NCBI RefSeq assembly: GCF_000315915.1
Contig: NC_020185.1
Coordinates: forward strand, 1,240,001-1,304,000
Origin: Henningerozyma blattae CBS 6284
Lineage: Eukaryota > Ascomycota > Saccharomycetes > Saccharomycetales > Saccharomycetaceae
Direction of reading: 5' to 3'
Length of the DNA stretch: 64,000 bases
Shown: one piece after another, positions 41,908 through 52,710 of the stretch
Numbering within the stretch: the stretch's first letter is position 1
Layout of the letters: every line of letters starts with the position of its first letter
Notes under the pieces: generated by a model
Database searches by the model: none
What the model was told of the DNA's origin: nothing
What the model saw: only the letters and a program-made list of their open reading frames with translations
Program-made: the position numbers and the translations under genes

Positions 41908-43880
41908 TTATTTTGGCTTTTTCCAGAAATATTGTTTATGAGTTTTTCTACAAGATCTTAAACCTGTACGCCCACCTTTCAATGATAAAACCAAATTTCT
42001 TCTCTCTTGATTTGAATCATTTTCCAAATCGTAATAATACTCTTCATCAAGAGGTTTCCCTGCTGCATCTTTACCGCTACGATAAATTACACCAATACAG
42101 TTGGATGATTTTGCCAATAATGCACGCACTTGTGATCTCTTTAAAGTTGCGATTTGCTTATTCACTTTAGCTAGTTGGAATAATGGAATTTGCTGGACAT
42201 TACCATAAGCCAAATAGTTGATTAGAATATTTTGTAAATCTTCAATAACAACTCCGGATTTTTCCATTTCTGATATAATTTCTTCGTTAGATTTTTTAAC
42301 TTTGACAGATGGATTCTTTTTAGTGTCTGTGTTGCTAATGATTGGAGTGGTAATTGATTTAGAATTAATAGATGATTCTTTTTTGGCATTTTTATCATGA
42401 ACTAAAAGATGGGTATCCTTATCCTTTCTTGTGTTCTGTGTTAGTTCATCAATGGCATGACGTTTTAATGTTTTAATATCATTTTCTAATTTGGACTTGA
42501 TTGGAGTTTTAGAAGTTTCAATTCTTGGAGTTGGTCTATCTTGAGATTTAGCTTTGATGGTTTGCTGTATAGGAGGTAAAAGAGATGATGAGGAAGAATT
42601 CGATAGTAACGATGACTGAGGTTTAGCCTTCTCTTGTTTTAGCTGCTTTATAGAATCAGCCTTTTTTAAAGAATTACTTGGTTCCATTAATTTTCTAGTT
42701 AATAGATCTGCAGAGGATTCTTTTAGATTTTGATTCGGTTTTATATTTTTTGATAATATTATAGAAGAAGCTGAAACTGTTGGAACTTTCTTTTTCTTTT
42801 TTGTTAAATCAAAACTTGGAATAGGGGTAATTGAAGCGATATTTGTATCTTTTGGTTCTATAACATTATTCAATTTAGGAGAAGGTGCTCTTGATCTATC
42901 GACAGAATTGAATGGAGAAATAATATTTGAATTGGATGAAGTATATTTTATTGGAGATACAGGTAAAGAAGAAAGTGATGAAGTATCAATAGAAGAATTA
43001 GCAGACAGACTAGTATGCTTATTTCTCTTTAATAATGCAGGTGGGGAAGAAAATTGAGGATCTGCAATTGTTCTCTTCAGTGGCACACTTCCAGCCATTG
43101 GAGATGAAGTGATTGGGCTGTTAATAATATCATTATATAGATTTTTTCTGCAATCATAATTAGCCTTTAATTTATTAGTGACTTCGCCATTTGTAACAGA
43201 TACTGTATTCTCTGTAGTGTCAGAAATAGAATCATTATCAATTTTTGAAATTAAATGACTTTCATCAGATAATGATATTGAAATTTTTATTTGTCTAAAA
43301 TCAACGATTGTATTTTTAATATAAGGTATAATTACAGTTTCATCTTTTAAAAGAACAAAAGATGTGACATCGCGAGATCTAACTAATGGTTTCTCGGTGA
43401 CAGTAGAGTTTTGTTTTGTATCTTCACTAAAGATATTTAATAATGGTGCAGTTGATAATTCATAAATTTCTTTGTTTAAATTTCTTTTAATTAGATTACA
43501 AGACAATTTCTTTGGTAAAGTAATGATTAACCCATTTAAACCTAAACATTTCAAGGTAATCTTGTTATTCAATTTTGAATATGAGACGATAGCATGCTTT
43601 CTCGAAATATTTTTTTTACTTGGTAAAGTAATATCAACCTGCTTCGATTTTCTACCAATGAATAAGTTAGTTGAATCCAAAGGGTCTAAGTTCAATTGAA
43701 ATAAATTAGATTCTATTTTTTTAAAATTAAAGGTGGGTGACTTCTTAATTGGAGACAAATTATTAAATGATGTTGGGTTAGAATGAACTGGAGAAGACTG
43801 ATAGTTATATTGTTTTGAAATTGGAGAAGAATTCCCAATAGTAGAAGAAGGGTTTGGAGTTGGATAATCATTGTTATTAC

Positions 43881-43911
<31 letters not shown>

Positions 43912-44148
43912 GTTTAAAGAAGTCAATTCATCTAATAGCAATGGAACAACTTTTTCTTTGAAGCCAGATTTACTAGTCATTTTTTTATGACTATATTTGG
44001 TTTGAACGGCAAAATCTAATGGTTTCTTTAAAGGTAATGGGCTTTGTATGTAAGAACTATTCATGTTTTCATTACTACCAGTAGCATGACTATCAAATGT
44101 ATAATTTCTTGCGCCAATTGGAGATGAAGGAGGAAATTGACTAGCCAT
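41908..44148 (-). CDS. TOS4: FHA-domain cell-cycle/DNA-damage factor Tos4/Plm2
   Basis: Chromatin-associated FHA protein. In S. cerevisiae the ohnologs TOS4 (489 aa) and PLM2 (521 aa) are G1/S genes acting in the replication-stress response; here 746 aa. The FHA domain is about residues 145-280: FQLNLDPLDSTNLFIGRKSK, PSKKNISRKHAIVSYSK (phosphothreonine-binding GR...SRKHA). The middle is Ser/Lys/Pro-rich with minimal CDK-type sites (SPIK, SPKL). The conserved C-terminal domain is EIISEMEKSGVVIEDLQNIL, FQLAKVNKQIATLKRSQVRALL, YYYDLENDSNQERRNLVLSLKGGRTGLRSCRKTHKQYFWKKP. A long Asn run (about residues 78-90) is coded by (TTA)n on the plus strand. Three MCB boxes lie upstream. The name TOS4 or PLM2 cannot be decided. 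Confidence 0.9.
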
Positions 44149-44479
44149 TATTGAGAATATATTACTTACTGTAATTCTGTTTGTTTTTTTATATTTATTA
44201 TACTTTTTTTTTGTTAATTGAGCTAACGATTATGTTGCGCTTTTACTTAATAGTGTAGTGGTCCTACTTATTAATGTTAATGTTATACAGTGGCTTATTA
44301 TTGGAAGTCACTTGTAAATAAAACTATAATTTTTATTGCTAATAAAAGAATATACATACACACTATCTCACAATGCAAGAGTATTAGAAATAAAATTTCC
44401 CTTGCATGATTATAGGAGAAAGTTCAAGCAATTACATGTCTTCAAAGAATGAGTAACCTGAAACGTTTGCAATTTAGTA

Positions 44480-44536
44480 ACGCGTAAAACTCCTCCCTTA
44501 TTACTACGGCATCTGTGTTTACGCGTTTATACGCGT
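44480..44536 (-). promoter_or_regulatory. Three MCB (ACGCGT) boxes upstream of TOS4/PLM2
   Basis: ACGCGT at 44480-44485, 44521-44526 and 44531-44536, 330-390 bases upstream of the ATG. ACGCGT is the MBF site for G1/S transcription, and TOS4/PLM2 are known G1/S targets. A forkhead-like GTAAACAA overlaps the last box at 44535-44542. The cluster is palindromic, so it could also reach RPL37 but is closer to TOS4/PLM2. Confidence 0.75.
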
Positions 44537-44618
44537 AAACAATAGTTCACGTAAAGATTTTACAAAAAAAAATATTTCAAATCTTCAATGTTTTGGACAA
44601 CAATTCCTGTTCATTCCA

Positions 44619-44631
44619 AGCATCTGTACAC
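44619..44631 (+). promoter_or_regulatory. Rap1-type RPG box of RPL37
   Basis: AGCATCTGTACAC fits the HOMOL1/RPG consensus (AACATC(C/T)GTACA), the Rap1 site of ribosomal protein genes, and lies about 440 bases upstream of the RPL37 ATG, a typical distance. Confidence 0.6.
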
Positions 44632-45067
44632 CATAATATTTATTCTTTTTTTTGTAGAATTTTGCTTGAAATTTTATAGAGCCGATGAAAAACTTGAAAA
44701 ACATTCTGCGTCACTTTTTCTTCTGAAGTCGGTCAAGGAATTTTCCACTTGAACATACTAAACGGAAAATAATGAATTTCTAGTGAGAAGTTTCTTACCA
44801 GACCAAGAGAAGAAGTTCCTTCTAACTAGGTTCCAAAGAGAGAAACAATTTCTTTCCAGACAGAGTTCAGTATTGTCTAGGCAGAGGATGGGAAGAGTTC
44901 TCTATGGTCTTCCAGATAATAGTGAATGCCAAGTATGGGTGAATTATTCGGGTTGCATCTAATAGCCGTCTAAAGAAAAAATGGTTATTTATCAAGCATA
45001 TGATATATGAATAGATATATTATTATTAGTTGAATTGCTAAACCAGATAAAGACATTATAAGCAAAA

Positions 45068-45693
45068 ATGGGTAGTATGTAACGAAGTTATTGCGAAATA
45101 AACCGTTGATTATATTGGAATCGACTGGAGGAATAGACGTATTTTCTTAGTGGCGAAGTAATAGTTACATAGAAATTTTATGAAATTATGGAATAAAACT
45201 GAAATTATCAAGCTTTTGAACTATTATAATGATTGAATAAATTGAAATGGTAACCAACACTGAGGAAATATAAGTATACAAATTATAACGTGAGACAAGC
45301 CTAATTTCATAGATTAAAGGTACTTTATTCGAAACAAGGAATACGTTTAAGTTAAAATATTTGAAAGATTCATTTTTACTAACCAATATTATATTGATGT
45401 ATTAAACATTAATGTGAATTTCTTTTTAATCAGAGGGTACTCCTTCTTTCGGTAAGCGTCACAACAAATCCCACACTTTGTGTAACAGATGTGGCCGTCG
45501 TTCATTCCACGTTCAAAAGAAGACCTGTGCTTCTTGTGGTTACCCAGCTGCTAAGACCAGATCTTACAACTGGGGTGCTAAGGCTAAGAGAAGACACACT
45601 ACCGGTACCGGTAGAATGCAATATTTGAAACATGTCTCCAGAAGATTCAAGAATGGTTTCCAATCTGGTGTTCCAAAGGCTGCTTCTGCTTAA
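45068..45693 (+). CDS. RPL37: 60S ribosomal protein L37 (spliced; join 45068-45074, 45434-45693)
   Basis: Zinc-binding ribosomal protein eL37. Exon 1 is only seven bases (ATGGGTA); exon 2 starts at 45434. Together they make 267 bases, 88 codons plus stop, the exact family length: [38 protein letters not shown] (CxxC...CxxC zinc ligands), [20 protein letters not shown] and [18 protein letters not shown] tail (here [15 protein letters not shown]). The intron has consensus signals: GTATGT at 45075, TACTAAC at 45377 and TTTTAATCAG at the 3' end. The intron position equals that in S. cerevisiae RPL37A/B. Strong codon bias fits high expression. Confidence 0.96.
45075..45433 (+). other. Spliceosomal intron of RPL37
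   Basis: 359 bases. 5' site GTATGT (45075-45080), branch point TACTAAC (45377-45383), 3' site CAG (45431-45433), 50 bases from branch point to acceptor. No snoRNA-like box motifs noticed inside. Confidence 0.93.
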
Positions 45694-45921
45694 ATATTTT
45701 AAAATCAATTTCTGAATTCATGAAATTATTTTATCTATCTACGTAACCTTTTATATCCGTTTTAAATATATATTATTAAACTCTTTATCAAAATCATTTT
45801 TGCATATAAATATTATTAGAATTAAAATAATAAACTAAAAATATAAAATAAAACAGAAAAAAAAGAATCCTTTTATTTATTGATGGAGATCTTTCAAGTA
45901 AGCTGGCACGATAATGTAATT

Positions 45922-48537
45922 TCACTTCCCCATACTGACATATAATGAATCCATATCTTGCATAGATATGATTTTATCCAATTTACTATCCAGAATGCTT
46001 CTTGCAATTCTTCTACAATGCTCACCATAATTTATTTGATTAATCTTATCCTCCTCCATTTTAAGCATAGCCTTATATTCTTCTCTTACATATTTAGGCA
46101 TATTTTCTAATTCATCATCAAATAGATTAACTTCATTACTAATTTTTATTTCATTTAATCGGTTTGAGATTACGCCTATACAGACATCTGTGTTTGAAGA
46201 ATCATTATTTTTCCAACAACGATCATCAATAATACGACTTAATGCAACCACTAATTCAATTTCTACTTTCTTAAACTGTTCGATATTGATCTCATCTTTA
46301 TGAAATGTTAATATTTGATATATTATTATTAACGTATGTTCAATTAAATCCATCCTATCTCTTAAATTTACAGAGTCTTTTATAAGGTTTTGAGTAATCA
46401 TTATTTCTTGTTCATTGGCAATAAATTTACTTAATTCAATTAACATGGAATTCTTATCAATAGCTACGTTCTTGATTAAGGTAGGGGAATAAATTTCCAA
46501 TAAGCTTTCCAAAATTGTTAGAATTTCATCTTTTAATTTTAAAAGCCATAATTCTACTTTAAATTTAAAACTTAAATCTTTCTCAATTTCTCTAATATCA
46601 TCTTTATGAATCGGATTTGGAGTACCCCTTAATTTGTCTTTATCAATTAAACTGGTTATCTTCTCACCTAGTAAGTTGCTACCAATGTTTCTATTTAAAC
46701 TGAAAATGTCATTAAATTTCGAAATAGTAAAATAATAATTTATTTCTTTGTTTTCATTATTACCATCATGCTGATCGTTACAGTTATTTGTTAGTTTAGT
46801 TTCATTATCTTCGATATAATTATTGATTTGCTCGAAATTTGTATTTTCCTTTAATAGTTCATATAATCTCATGGTACATGTAAGCCACCATCCAGATGAT
46901 AGATTATTAAGTATGCTCTTGTCATTATTAGAAGATAAAATTTTTGGATCTTGCTCTTCTAATACTTTTAATCTTACTAAAATGGAAGAAAATATTTTTA
47001 ATATTGAAATAATATTGAAAACCACATTAATAATAGGTTTATAGGATTTACAAATTGATATTTTATAAAGATAATCCAAATTTTTTAAAAAAATATTACT
47101 AGTATTATAATTATCTCTGTCATTGGATCCGTTACTTTGATCAGCTAGTTGGCTTTCATTTATATATTCAATGAAAAATGAATATATGACATTAATTTTA
47201 TAACTTTGTAATATTTTCATGATTTTTTCAATTAAATCAAAAGAATAATTAATAATTAAAATTTCTAAGAATTCAAATTGGAAAATTGCAGGCTGAATTT
47301 GAGAAATAATAAAATTTAAATCATTAGAATCAGTATTGCTTGACTTTTTTAGTACTTTTTCATTTCTTCTAATTAAATCGCAAATGAATAGATATAATTC
47401 TTTAATTGTAGTAGGAAATACAGCACTAGGTCTAAAGCTAATAATTTCAAACATTAAATGAAGCAAAAATGGGATAGCTAATTTACTTTCTCGTGCTTCT
47501 TTATCATCACTTTCATTTTTCTTAACTGAAATGGCTTGAATGAGGAGAGCTGTATTTTCCAGTAATAAATCGATAAACTTATTTAATACCACTGATTTTT
47601 TATATTCTAATAATAACTTGATATAATTTTCACCAATTGAGTCACCCTTCTTAAATGTAACATTCGAATTTTTAAAGCTAAATTCCTTGATATAATCAAA
47701 ACAAATTCTATTTAAGATCTCCAAGGTGGTAAATTTGCATCCCATAATCTTTGCTCTAATTAGATAATCAAAAAGTAATGCATTTTCATCACCGACATGT
47801 CTATTTGGGACTATTTTGACAAAAATTGGAGGTTCTTCTATAACTTTTTTCCTCTTTTTCACCATTGGCGATGATGCCAAGATGGTAGTATCTTGTGTTG
47901 ATGCAGAATGATTATTAATGCTTGAAGATCCTTGAATAGATGTATTTTGTGTATCAGGTTGTTTTGTTTTCCCATTGTTTGGAGTTCTAGCGCTTAAATC
48001 TTTTCTCTTAGCATCCAATATTAGGAATTGCCTCTCATCTCGTAAACTTTGGATTTGATTTTTAAGATCTTCAATTTCTTGTTGATATTTTTTCTCAGCT
48101 TCTTCCTTGTCTTTTAAATGATTCTTTCTCTCTATATCCTTTTCTTGATTAATTAAGTTTATTTTATCTCTTAGCATACTTGCCTCCCCCTGAGCTCTGG
48201 TAAATTTAGATAAAAGGCTGGCGTTATTATTATTATTAGTACTGTCATTATTATTAGTATTATAATTGGTGTTGTTTGGAGGACTGGTTTTTGCTCTAGA
48301 ATTGGCTGGTTGGGTCGTAGTGAAAGGTAGTGTCTGGGGAGGTATTACTCTTGTTAATGGCTTTGTATGAGAATTATTGATCGTTCTTGGAATGTTTTGA
48401 GTTGCATTGGAAACTTGGGTACCACTCTGGGTGAATCCTGACTTGGGGGGTCTTAAACTAAGCTCCATAAGCAAATCTTCGTCTTCGTCATCGGAATCAG
48501 ATCCAAAGGATGAATTATGTGAATTGGATAGTGACAT
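45922..48537 (-). CDS. LCD1: DNA damage checkpoint protein Lcd1/Ddc2 (ATRIP)
   Basis: Partner of the Mec1 kinase; binds RPA-coated single-stranded DNA and recruits Mec1. 871 aa (S. cerevisiae 747). An acidic N-terminus (FGSDSDDEDEDLLMELSL) corresponds to the RPA-binding region. A long coiled coil follows at about residues 108-180 (ASMLRDKINLINQEKDIERK, EEAEKKYQQEIEDLKNQIQS, RDERQFLILDAKRKDLSA). The rest is the large helical region with scattered Ile/Asn/Lys-rich segments. Placement next to RPL37 matches YDR499W-YDR500C in S. cerevisiae. The identification rests on synteny plus the acidic patch/coiled-coil architecture, since the family diverges quickly. Confidence 0.85.
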   Translation of the reverse strand: MSLSNSHNSSFGSDSDDEDEDLLMELSLRPPKSGFTQSGTQVSNATQNIPRTINNSHTKPLTRVIPPQTLPFTTTQPANSRAKTSPPNNTNYNTNNNDSTNNNNNASLLSKFTRAQGEASMLRDKINLINQEKDIERKNHLKDKEEAEKKYQQEIEDLKNQIQSLRDERQFLILDAKRKDLSARTPNNGKTKQPDTQNTSIQGSSSINNHSASTQDTTILASSPMVKKRKKVIEEPPIFVKIVPNRHVGDENALLFDYLIRAKIMGCKFTTLEILNRICFDYIKEFSFKNSNVTFKKGDSIGENYIKLLLEYKKSVVLNKFIDLLLENTALLIQAISVKKNESDDKEARESKLAIPFLLHLMFEIISFRPSAVFPTTIKELYLFICDLIRRNEKVLKKSSNTDSNDLNFIISQIQPAIFQFEFLEILIINYSFDLIEKIMKILQSYKINVIYSFFIEYINESQLADQSNGSNDRDNYNTSNIFLKNLDYLYKISICKSYKPIINVVFNIISILKIFSSILVRLKVLEEQDPKILSSNNDKSILNNLSSGWWLTCTMRLYELLKENTNFEQINNYIEDNETKLTNNCNDQHDGNNENKEINYYFTISKFNDIFSLNRNIGSNLLGEKITSLIDKDKLRGTPNPIHKDDIREIEKDLSFKFKVELWLLKLKDEILTILESLLEIYSPTLIKNVAIDKNSMLIELSKFIANEQEIMITQNLIKDSVNLRDRMDLIEHTLIIIYQILTFHKDEINIEQFKKVEIELVVALSRIIDDRCWKNNDSSNTDVCIGVISNRLNEIKISNEVNLFDDELENMPKYVREEYKAMLKMEEDKINQINYGEHCRRIARSILDSKLDKIISMQDMDSLYVSMGK

Positions 48538-49457
48538 GATTTTTCATTCAAAATTGGCTATATATTATCCGTAATCATCTATAATATTTCAATAGCATTA
48601 ATGTTTGAAATTCTCAGTATTAAATTTCCCTCGAAATTTTAAGAGTGATAGTATTATAGGTTTTTCAATAATAACAAGATATGTTTAAATTTTAGAATGT
48701 TTTAAATCTCGGACCTTAAAGTAAAAAAAAGTATAAATATTTACAAAAACGGTCAGTAATGAATAGTAGAAAACACTGATTAGAGGACTAGGATAGTCTG
48801 TTTATTTATAAGTATACTTAGTTTATAGTCACATATGATAGGGCTCATAAAATAATTTTGGAAATTGTTTTTTTTTATTTTTAGGTATTGTTGTAAATTT
48901 TAAATTATTAAAAACAAATAATATAACCAAAAGTTAAAACAATTAACTAAAGAAATCTTTAAACAAATCGTACTTGCCTTTTCTTAATTCTATATTCACG
49001 TCACATATTAGTAAAAGACAAAATCCATTTTTTATAGCCTTTTTCTTTAACCTTTAAGACCTTCATTTTCTATTAAATAGCTATTTAAGAATTTTTTTTC
49101 TCAAAATTTGACCCACAAGCATCTTAGCAGCCTTCATCGATATATATATATTATAAAAAATGATTCTACAATAAAGGCAAATCCAGATCTCAAATTGTAT
49201 TTAAACTTTAACTGTTGTGTAGAATGTATTTTCCAAATATAGTAATTGCACGTGACTGTCGATAAATTTTTTTTTTAAATCTTTAAAATTTCAATCTTTA
49301 AACTCATCTCATCGAAAATTTAAATACAAACAATTATTAATATTGTAGCCAGATATAAAGGGTTAACCTTGTTGGAAAACATAAGACCAGTTGATTTAGA
49401 ACTATAATACCACACTATTTTGATATTTAGAAGAAAACTGTATATATAAGTACAAAA
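48538..49457. other. Divergent intergenic region LCD1/EMG1
   Basis: 920 AT-rich bases. The EMG1 side holds tandem CTCATC motifs followed by GAAAATTT (49303-49322), resembling PAC and RRPE. No gene seen. Confidence 0.6.
49303..49322 (+). promoter_or_regulatory. PAC/RRPE-like element of EMG1
   Basis: CTCATCTCATCG (two overlapping reverse-strand GATGAG cores) runs directly into AAAATTT. This is the usual ribosome-biogenesis promoter pair, 135-155 bases upstream of EMG1. Confidence 0.6.
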
Positions 49458-50216
49458 ATGGTTGAAGATTCAAGAGTAAGAGATGCCATTAGAGCAGGGG
49501 AACAAAAAGCCTTACCAGCATCTTTAGTACCCAAAGCACCAACAGTCTTAACTTCCAAAGATAAAACAACCCAAAGATTGATTGTTGTATTGTCCATGGC
49601 TTCATTAGAAACATACAGGATTTCATCATCAGGACCAGGTGGTGATAAGTATGTTTTATTGAATTGTGATGATCATCAGGGTATATTGAAAAAAATGGGT
49701 AGAGATATAAGTGAAGTTAGACCAGATATTACACATCAATGTTTATTGACTTTATTAGATTCACCTATCAACAAGGCTGGTAAATTACAAGTTTACATCC
49801 AAACTAGTAAAGGTGTTTTAATTGAAGTTAATCCAACTGTTCGTATACCAAGAACTTTCAAGAGATTTTCTGGTTTAATGGTTCAGTTGCTACATAAATT
49901 ATCCATTAGATCCGTCAATTCTGAAGAAAAATTATTAAAAACTATTAAAAACCCAATCACTGATCATTTACCAACAAAATGTCGTAAAGTTACTCTATCA
50001 TTTGATGCACCAGTTATTCGTGTACAAGATTATATGAAGAAACTAGATGATGATGAGAGTATATGTGTTTTTGTAGGTGCTTTAGCTAGAGGTAAAGATA
50101 ATTTTGCTGATGAATTTGTAGATGAAAAAGTTGGTTTATCAAATTACCCATTATCTGCATCTGTTGCATGTTCTAAGTTTTGTCATGGTGCTGAAGATGC
50201 TTGGGGTATTTTATAG
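49458..50216 (+). CDS. EMG1: rRNA pseudouridine N1-methyltransferase Emg1 (Nep1)
   Basis: SPOUT-class methyltransferase that modifies the hypermodified pseudouridine of 18S rRNA and is needed for 40S assembly in the nucleolus. 252 aa, identical in length to S. cerevisiae Emg1. Conserved blocks are [94 protein letters not shown], and the SAM-knot region [17 protein letters not shown]...[26 protein letters not shown]. It lies between RPL37/LCD1 and PRM1/SKG3, as YLR186W does next to YLR185W in S. cerevisiae. Confidence 0.97.
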   Translation: MVEDSRVRDAIRAGEQKALPASLVPKAPTVLTSKDKTTQRLIVVLSMASLETYRISSSGPGGDKYVLLNCDDHQGILKKMGRDISEVRPDITHQCLLTLLDSPINKAGKLQVYIQTSKGVLIEVNPTVRIPRTFKRFSGLMVQLLHKLSIRSVNSEEKLLKTIKNPITDHLPTKCRKVTLSFDAPVIRVQDYMKKLDDDESICVFVGALARGKDNFADEFVDEKVGLSNYPLSASVACSKFCHGAEDAWGIL

Positions 50217-50682
50217 TGGACTATCAATGTTTTTTGATTCATTCATTTCTCATAATTATTTAAATAGAGTGTATTTTTTTACTTCCAATGTATATTATTA
50301 TTAAATATTTCAGTTTTCCCTCTCTCTTTGTTGAGTATACAATATAATTTATCATCTAGTTTCGTTTAATAGTTCTATTATCTTGATTATTTGCCTTTTT
50401 TCTTTTTAGTTTTTTTGTTTTATAATCGTCTCATCAATTTTTTTGTTCGGCGCTAAAAATTTAAGGTTAATGTTTCAGATTTGTTAGAAGAATATAAAGC
50501 GTTTCAGAGAAAAAATAGAACAATGAAAAACTTTGTGAATAGAATGAAATTTTGAAGCAGTGCAGACCGAATTAATCACTATATGTATATATATATAATA
50601 ATAATGATAATTGTTTCTATAATTTCCCCCTCAATTTTCACCTATACCAGCAGCTTGCGTTGAGATATCTTAATTATTCAAC
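50217..50682. other. Intergenic region EMG1/PRM1
   Basis: 466 bases with poly-T and TA-rich stretches, containing the PRE-like elements of PRM1 (50471, 50500) and a TATATATATAA at about 50587-50597. No gene. Confidence 0.6.
50471..50506. promoter_or_regulatory. Pheromone response elements before PRM1
   Basis: TGTTTCA (reverse complement of TGAAACA) at 50471-50477 and a one-mismatch copy CGTTTCA at 50500-50506, about 180-210 bases before the ATG. A Ste12-driven promoter is expected for this pheromone-regulated gene. Confidence 0.6.
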
Positions 50683-52710
50683 ATGCAATTAGCAAGCTAT
50701 TTACAACTAAATGACCGTATTTCACAATCATGGATTAATATATATACTATTGGTATTATGCTAGTAGTTGTGAAACTAATTTTTTTTTATTTTTCAATAA
50801 CTTCCTCCATGAATACAGCTCAAAATTTTATATTATCCAAATGTAGTACAATAGATGAATACTATAATAAAATGATGGAAAATACACCTCATTACTTAGG
50901 TGTAATGGGAAATTATCTAATAGAGAAAAGCATTGAAGAGAGTGTAAAGGCAAGTTTATATACTCTCTCACTATTAGTATATGCATCTGAAGAATTGGTA
51001 TCGTTTATGATTGATCTCTATCTGGGAACATACGAATGTTTATTAGTAAGCTTCATTGATGGTACAGTTGATGTAGCTACTAATGCAACTGAAAAATTAA
51101 TAGATTTTGTTAATTCTAGTGTTGGAACTGTGGCTAATGAGTTAGATGATGGGTTAGATGATATATCTAAATTTATAAATAAAATAGTGAAAGTCGCTGA
51201 TAAAGTAGAGAGTTTTTTCACCGATGATGATGACAATGACAATGGTGATTCTAGTGTAAGTAAAGTGAATCTAACAATTTCAGGACTAAGACACCTTTAT
51301 ATACCCTCCAGCATTGATGACAAATTAGAAGAACTATCTGCTAAAACACCAAATTTTCAACAATTAAAGAATGAAACTAAACATTTAATTTCCATACCTT
51401 TTGAAAAAGTTCGAACTGAATTAAAGACTGTTAATACAAGCAAATATTTCCAAAATAAAGATATGCTATATATTCCTGAATTAAAGAGTATTGATACTAC
51501 TAATGGTGGGGTATGCTCTGACAATAAAGAAAATATAATAAAATTTTTCCAAAATAGTGGTCATGAATTAAAGATTACCACTATAGTTTGTATAGTCATA
51601 TTAATAGTTATCGGTATTGGAGCAATTATACCAATTATATGGGAGGAATATGTACTTTGGAGGAATGTGAATATGATGAAACAAGAATATAGAAATTTTA
51701 CCAAACATTCCAATTCCAATTATACAGAAATGGGAGATGTAAGTAGTAGTAGCGGTGATTCGGAATATAGTTTAAGAGAGAAAAATCCCTTTGGTGACGT
51801 GAATGTGATATCAAATACTGAACACTTTGATATCATTGAAAGTTATCAAAAATGTTTTAATGTGTGGAATACAAGGATCACCAATTCTATCGGTAAAATT
51901 GTATGCTTCGTAGGCAATAAAAATGAAAAAATGTCAAAGGCAAAACAAATCCAAACCCGTTGGATAATATCATATATATTTTCAGAAAGAGCCCTTTGTC
52001 TTTTGGGGGTTGCGCTTTTGGGGATTCTAGCTTGTATTTTACAATTTATTATTATCAAGATCCTGGGAGATTTTGTTAGAAATGGGAAGAATTCAAGTTT
52101 AGCACATTCTGTATCAAGTCTCAGTAAAAGTTCAGCTAGACAACAAATTAGCAATGAATTGAACAAATGGGGGGCTAGTACAAACGATTATATTCAGTAC
52201 ACAGAAACCCAGATCAATGATGATGTATTTGGATGGGTTAACACTACAACAACTTCCATCAACGGTACAGTAAACAAGATGATCAATGGTATTGATGAAA
52301 CATTGGCAGATATTTTCAACGGTACTTTACTTTATAAACCCATGAAGACTGTAGTCGGGTGTATTATTGAAAACAAACTATATACTATTAGAAACGGATT
52401 GACTTGGGTTCATGATAAAGCAGAAATTAAACTACCTTCAATTAACGTCACCCAAATCCACGAGGCAATAACCTCCTCCAACACTACTACAAACTCCACG
52501 TCATCAGACTCTAGCAGTACCTCTAGGGAGATATCAAATGAATTGTCGGAATTTACTCAAGAAGTTCGCAATGCTATTCTAACCATTCTTGCCCAATTCT
52601 ACAAGTCTACACTTTACGAATTAGCTGTTGCATTTACCCTCTTGGGACTCTGGATACTCCAAATTCCCATAGCTCTTCTAAGATTAAGGTACCACTATAA
52701 AGTGAAGTGA
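50683..52710 (+). CDS. PRM1: Mating plasma-membrane fusion protein Prm1
   Basis: Multi-spanning membrane protein that promotes plasma-membrane fusion during mating. 675 aa (S. cerevisiae 661). Hydrophobic segments lie at about residues 22-40 (YTIGIMLVVVKLIFFYFSI), 92-130, 300-320 (TTIVCIVILIVIGIGAIIPI), 440-460 (ALCLLGVALLGILACILQFI) and 645-667. Prm1 hallmarks: LNDRISQSWINIYTIGIMLV at the start, YLGVMGNYLIEKSI, SLLVYASEELVSFMIDLYLGTYECLL and LYELAVAFTLLGLWILQIPIALLRLRYH at the end. Many Asn-x-Ser/Thr sites are present in the lumenal or extracellular loops. Its neighbour SKG3/CAF120 matches YNL279W-YNL278W. Confidence 0.93.
   Translation: MQLASYLQLNDRISQSWINIYTIGIMLVVVKLIFFYFSITSSMNTAQNFILSKCSTIDEYYNKMMENTPHYLGVMGNYLIEKSIEESVKASLYTLSLLVYASEELVSFMIDLYLGTYECLLVSFIDGTVDVATNATEKLIDFVNSSVGTVANELDDGLDDISKFINKIVKVADKVESFFTDDDDNDNGDSSVSKVNLTISGLRHLYIPSSIDDKLEELSAKTPNFQQLKNETKHLISIPFEKVRTELKTVNTSKYFQNKDMLYIPELKSIDTTNGGVCSDNKENIIKFFQNSGHELKITTIVCIVILIVIGIGAIIPIIWEEYVLWRNVNMMKQEYRNFTKHSNSNYTEMGDVSSSSGDSEYSLREKNPFGDVNVISNTEHFDIIESYQKCFNVWNTRITNSIGKIVCFVGNKNEKMSKAKQIQTRWIISYIFSERALCLLGVALLGILACILQFIIIKILGDFVRNGKNSSLAHSVSSLSKSSARQQISNELNKWGASTNDYIQYTETQINDDVFGWVNTTTTSINGTVNKMINGIDETLADIFNGTLLYKPMKTVVGCIIENKLYTIRNGLTWVHDKAEIKLPSINVTQIHEAITSSNTTTNSTSSDSSSTSREISNELSEFTQEVRNAILTILAQFYKSTLYELAVAFTLLGLWILQIPIALLRLRYHYKVK

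Larger units (their letters stand above)
44149..45067. other. Divergent intergenic region TOS4-PLM2/RPL37
   Basis: 920 bases containing the MCB cluster on the left and an RPG box (44619-44631) in the middle. It also has a patch of CCAGAC/AAGTTCC-type imperfect repeats around 44790-44900. No further gene (YLR184W-like frames are absent). Confidence 0.6.
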
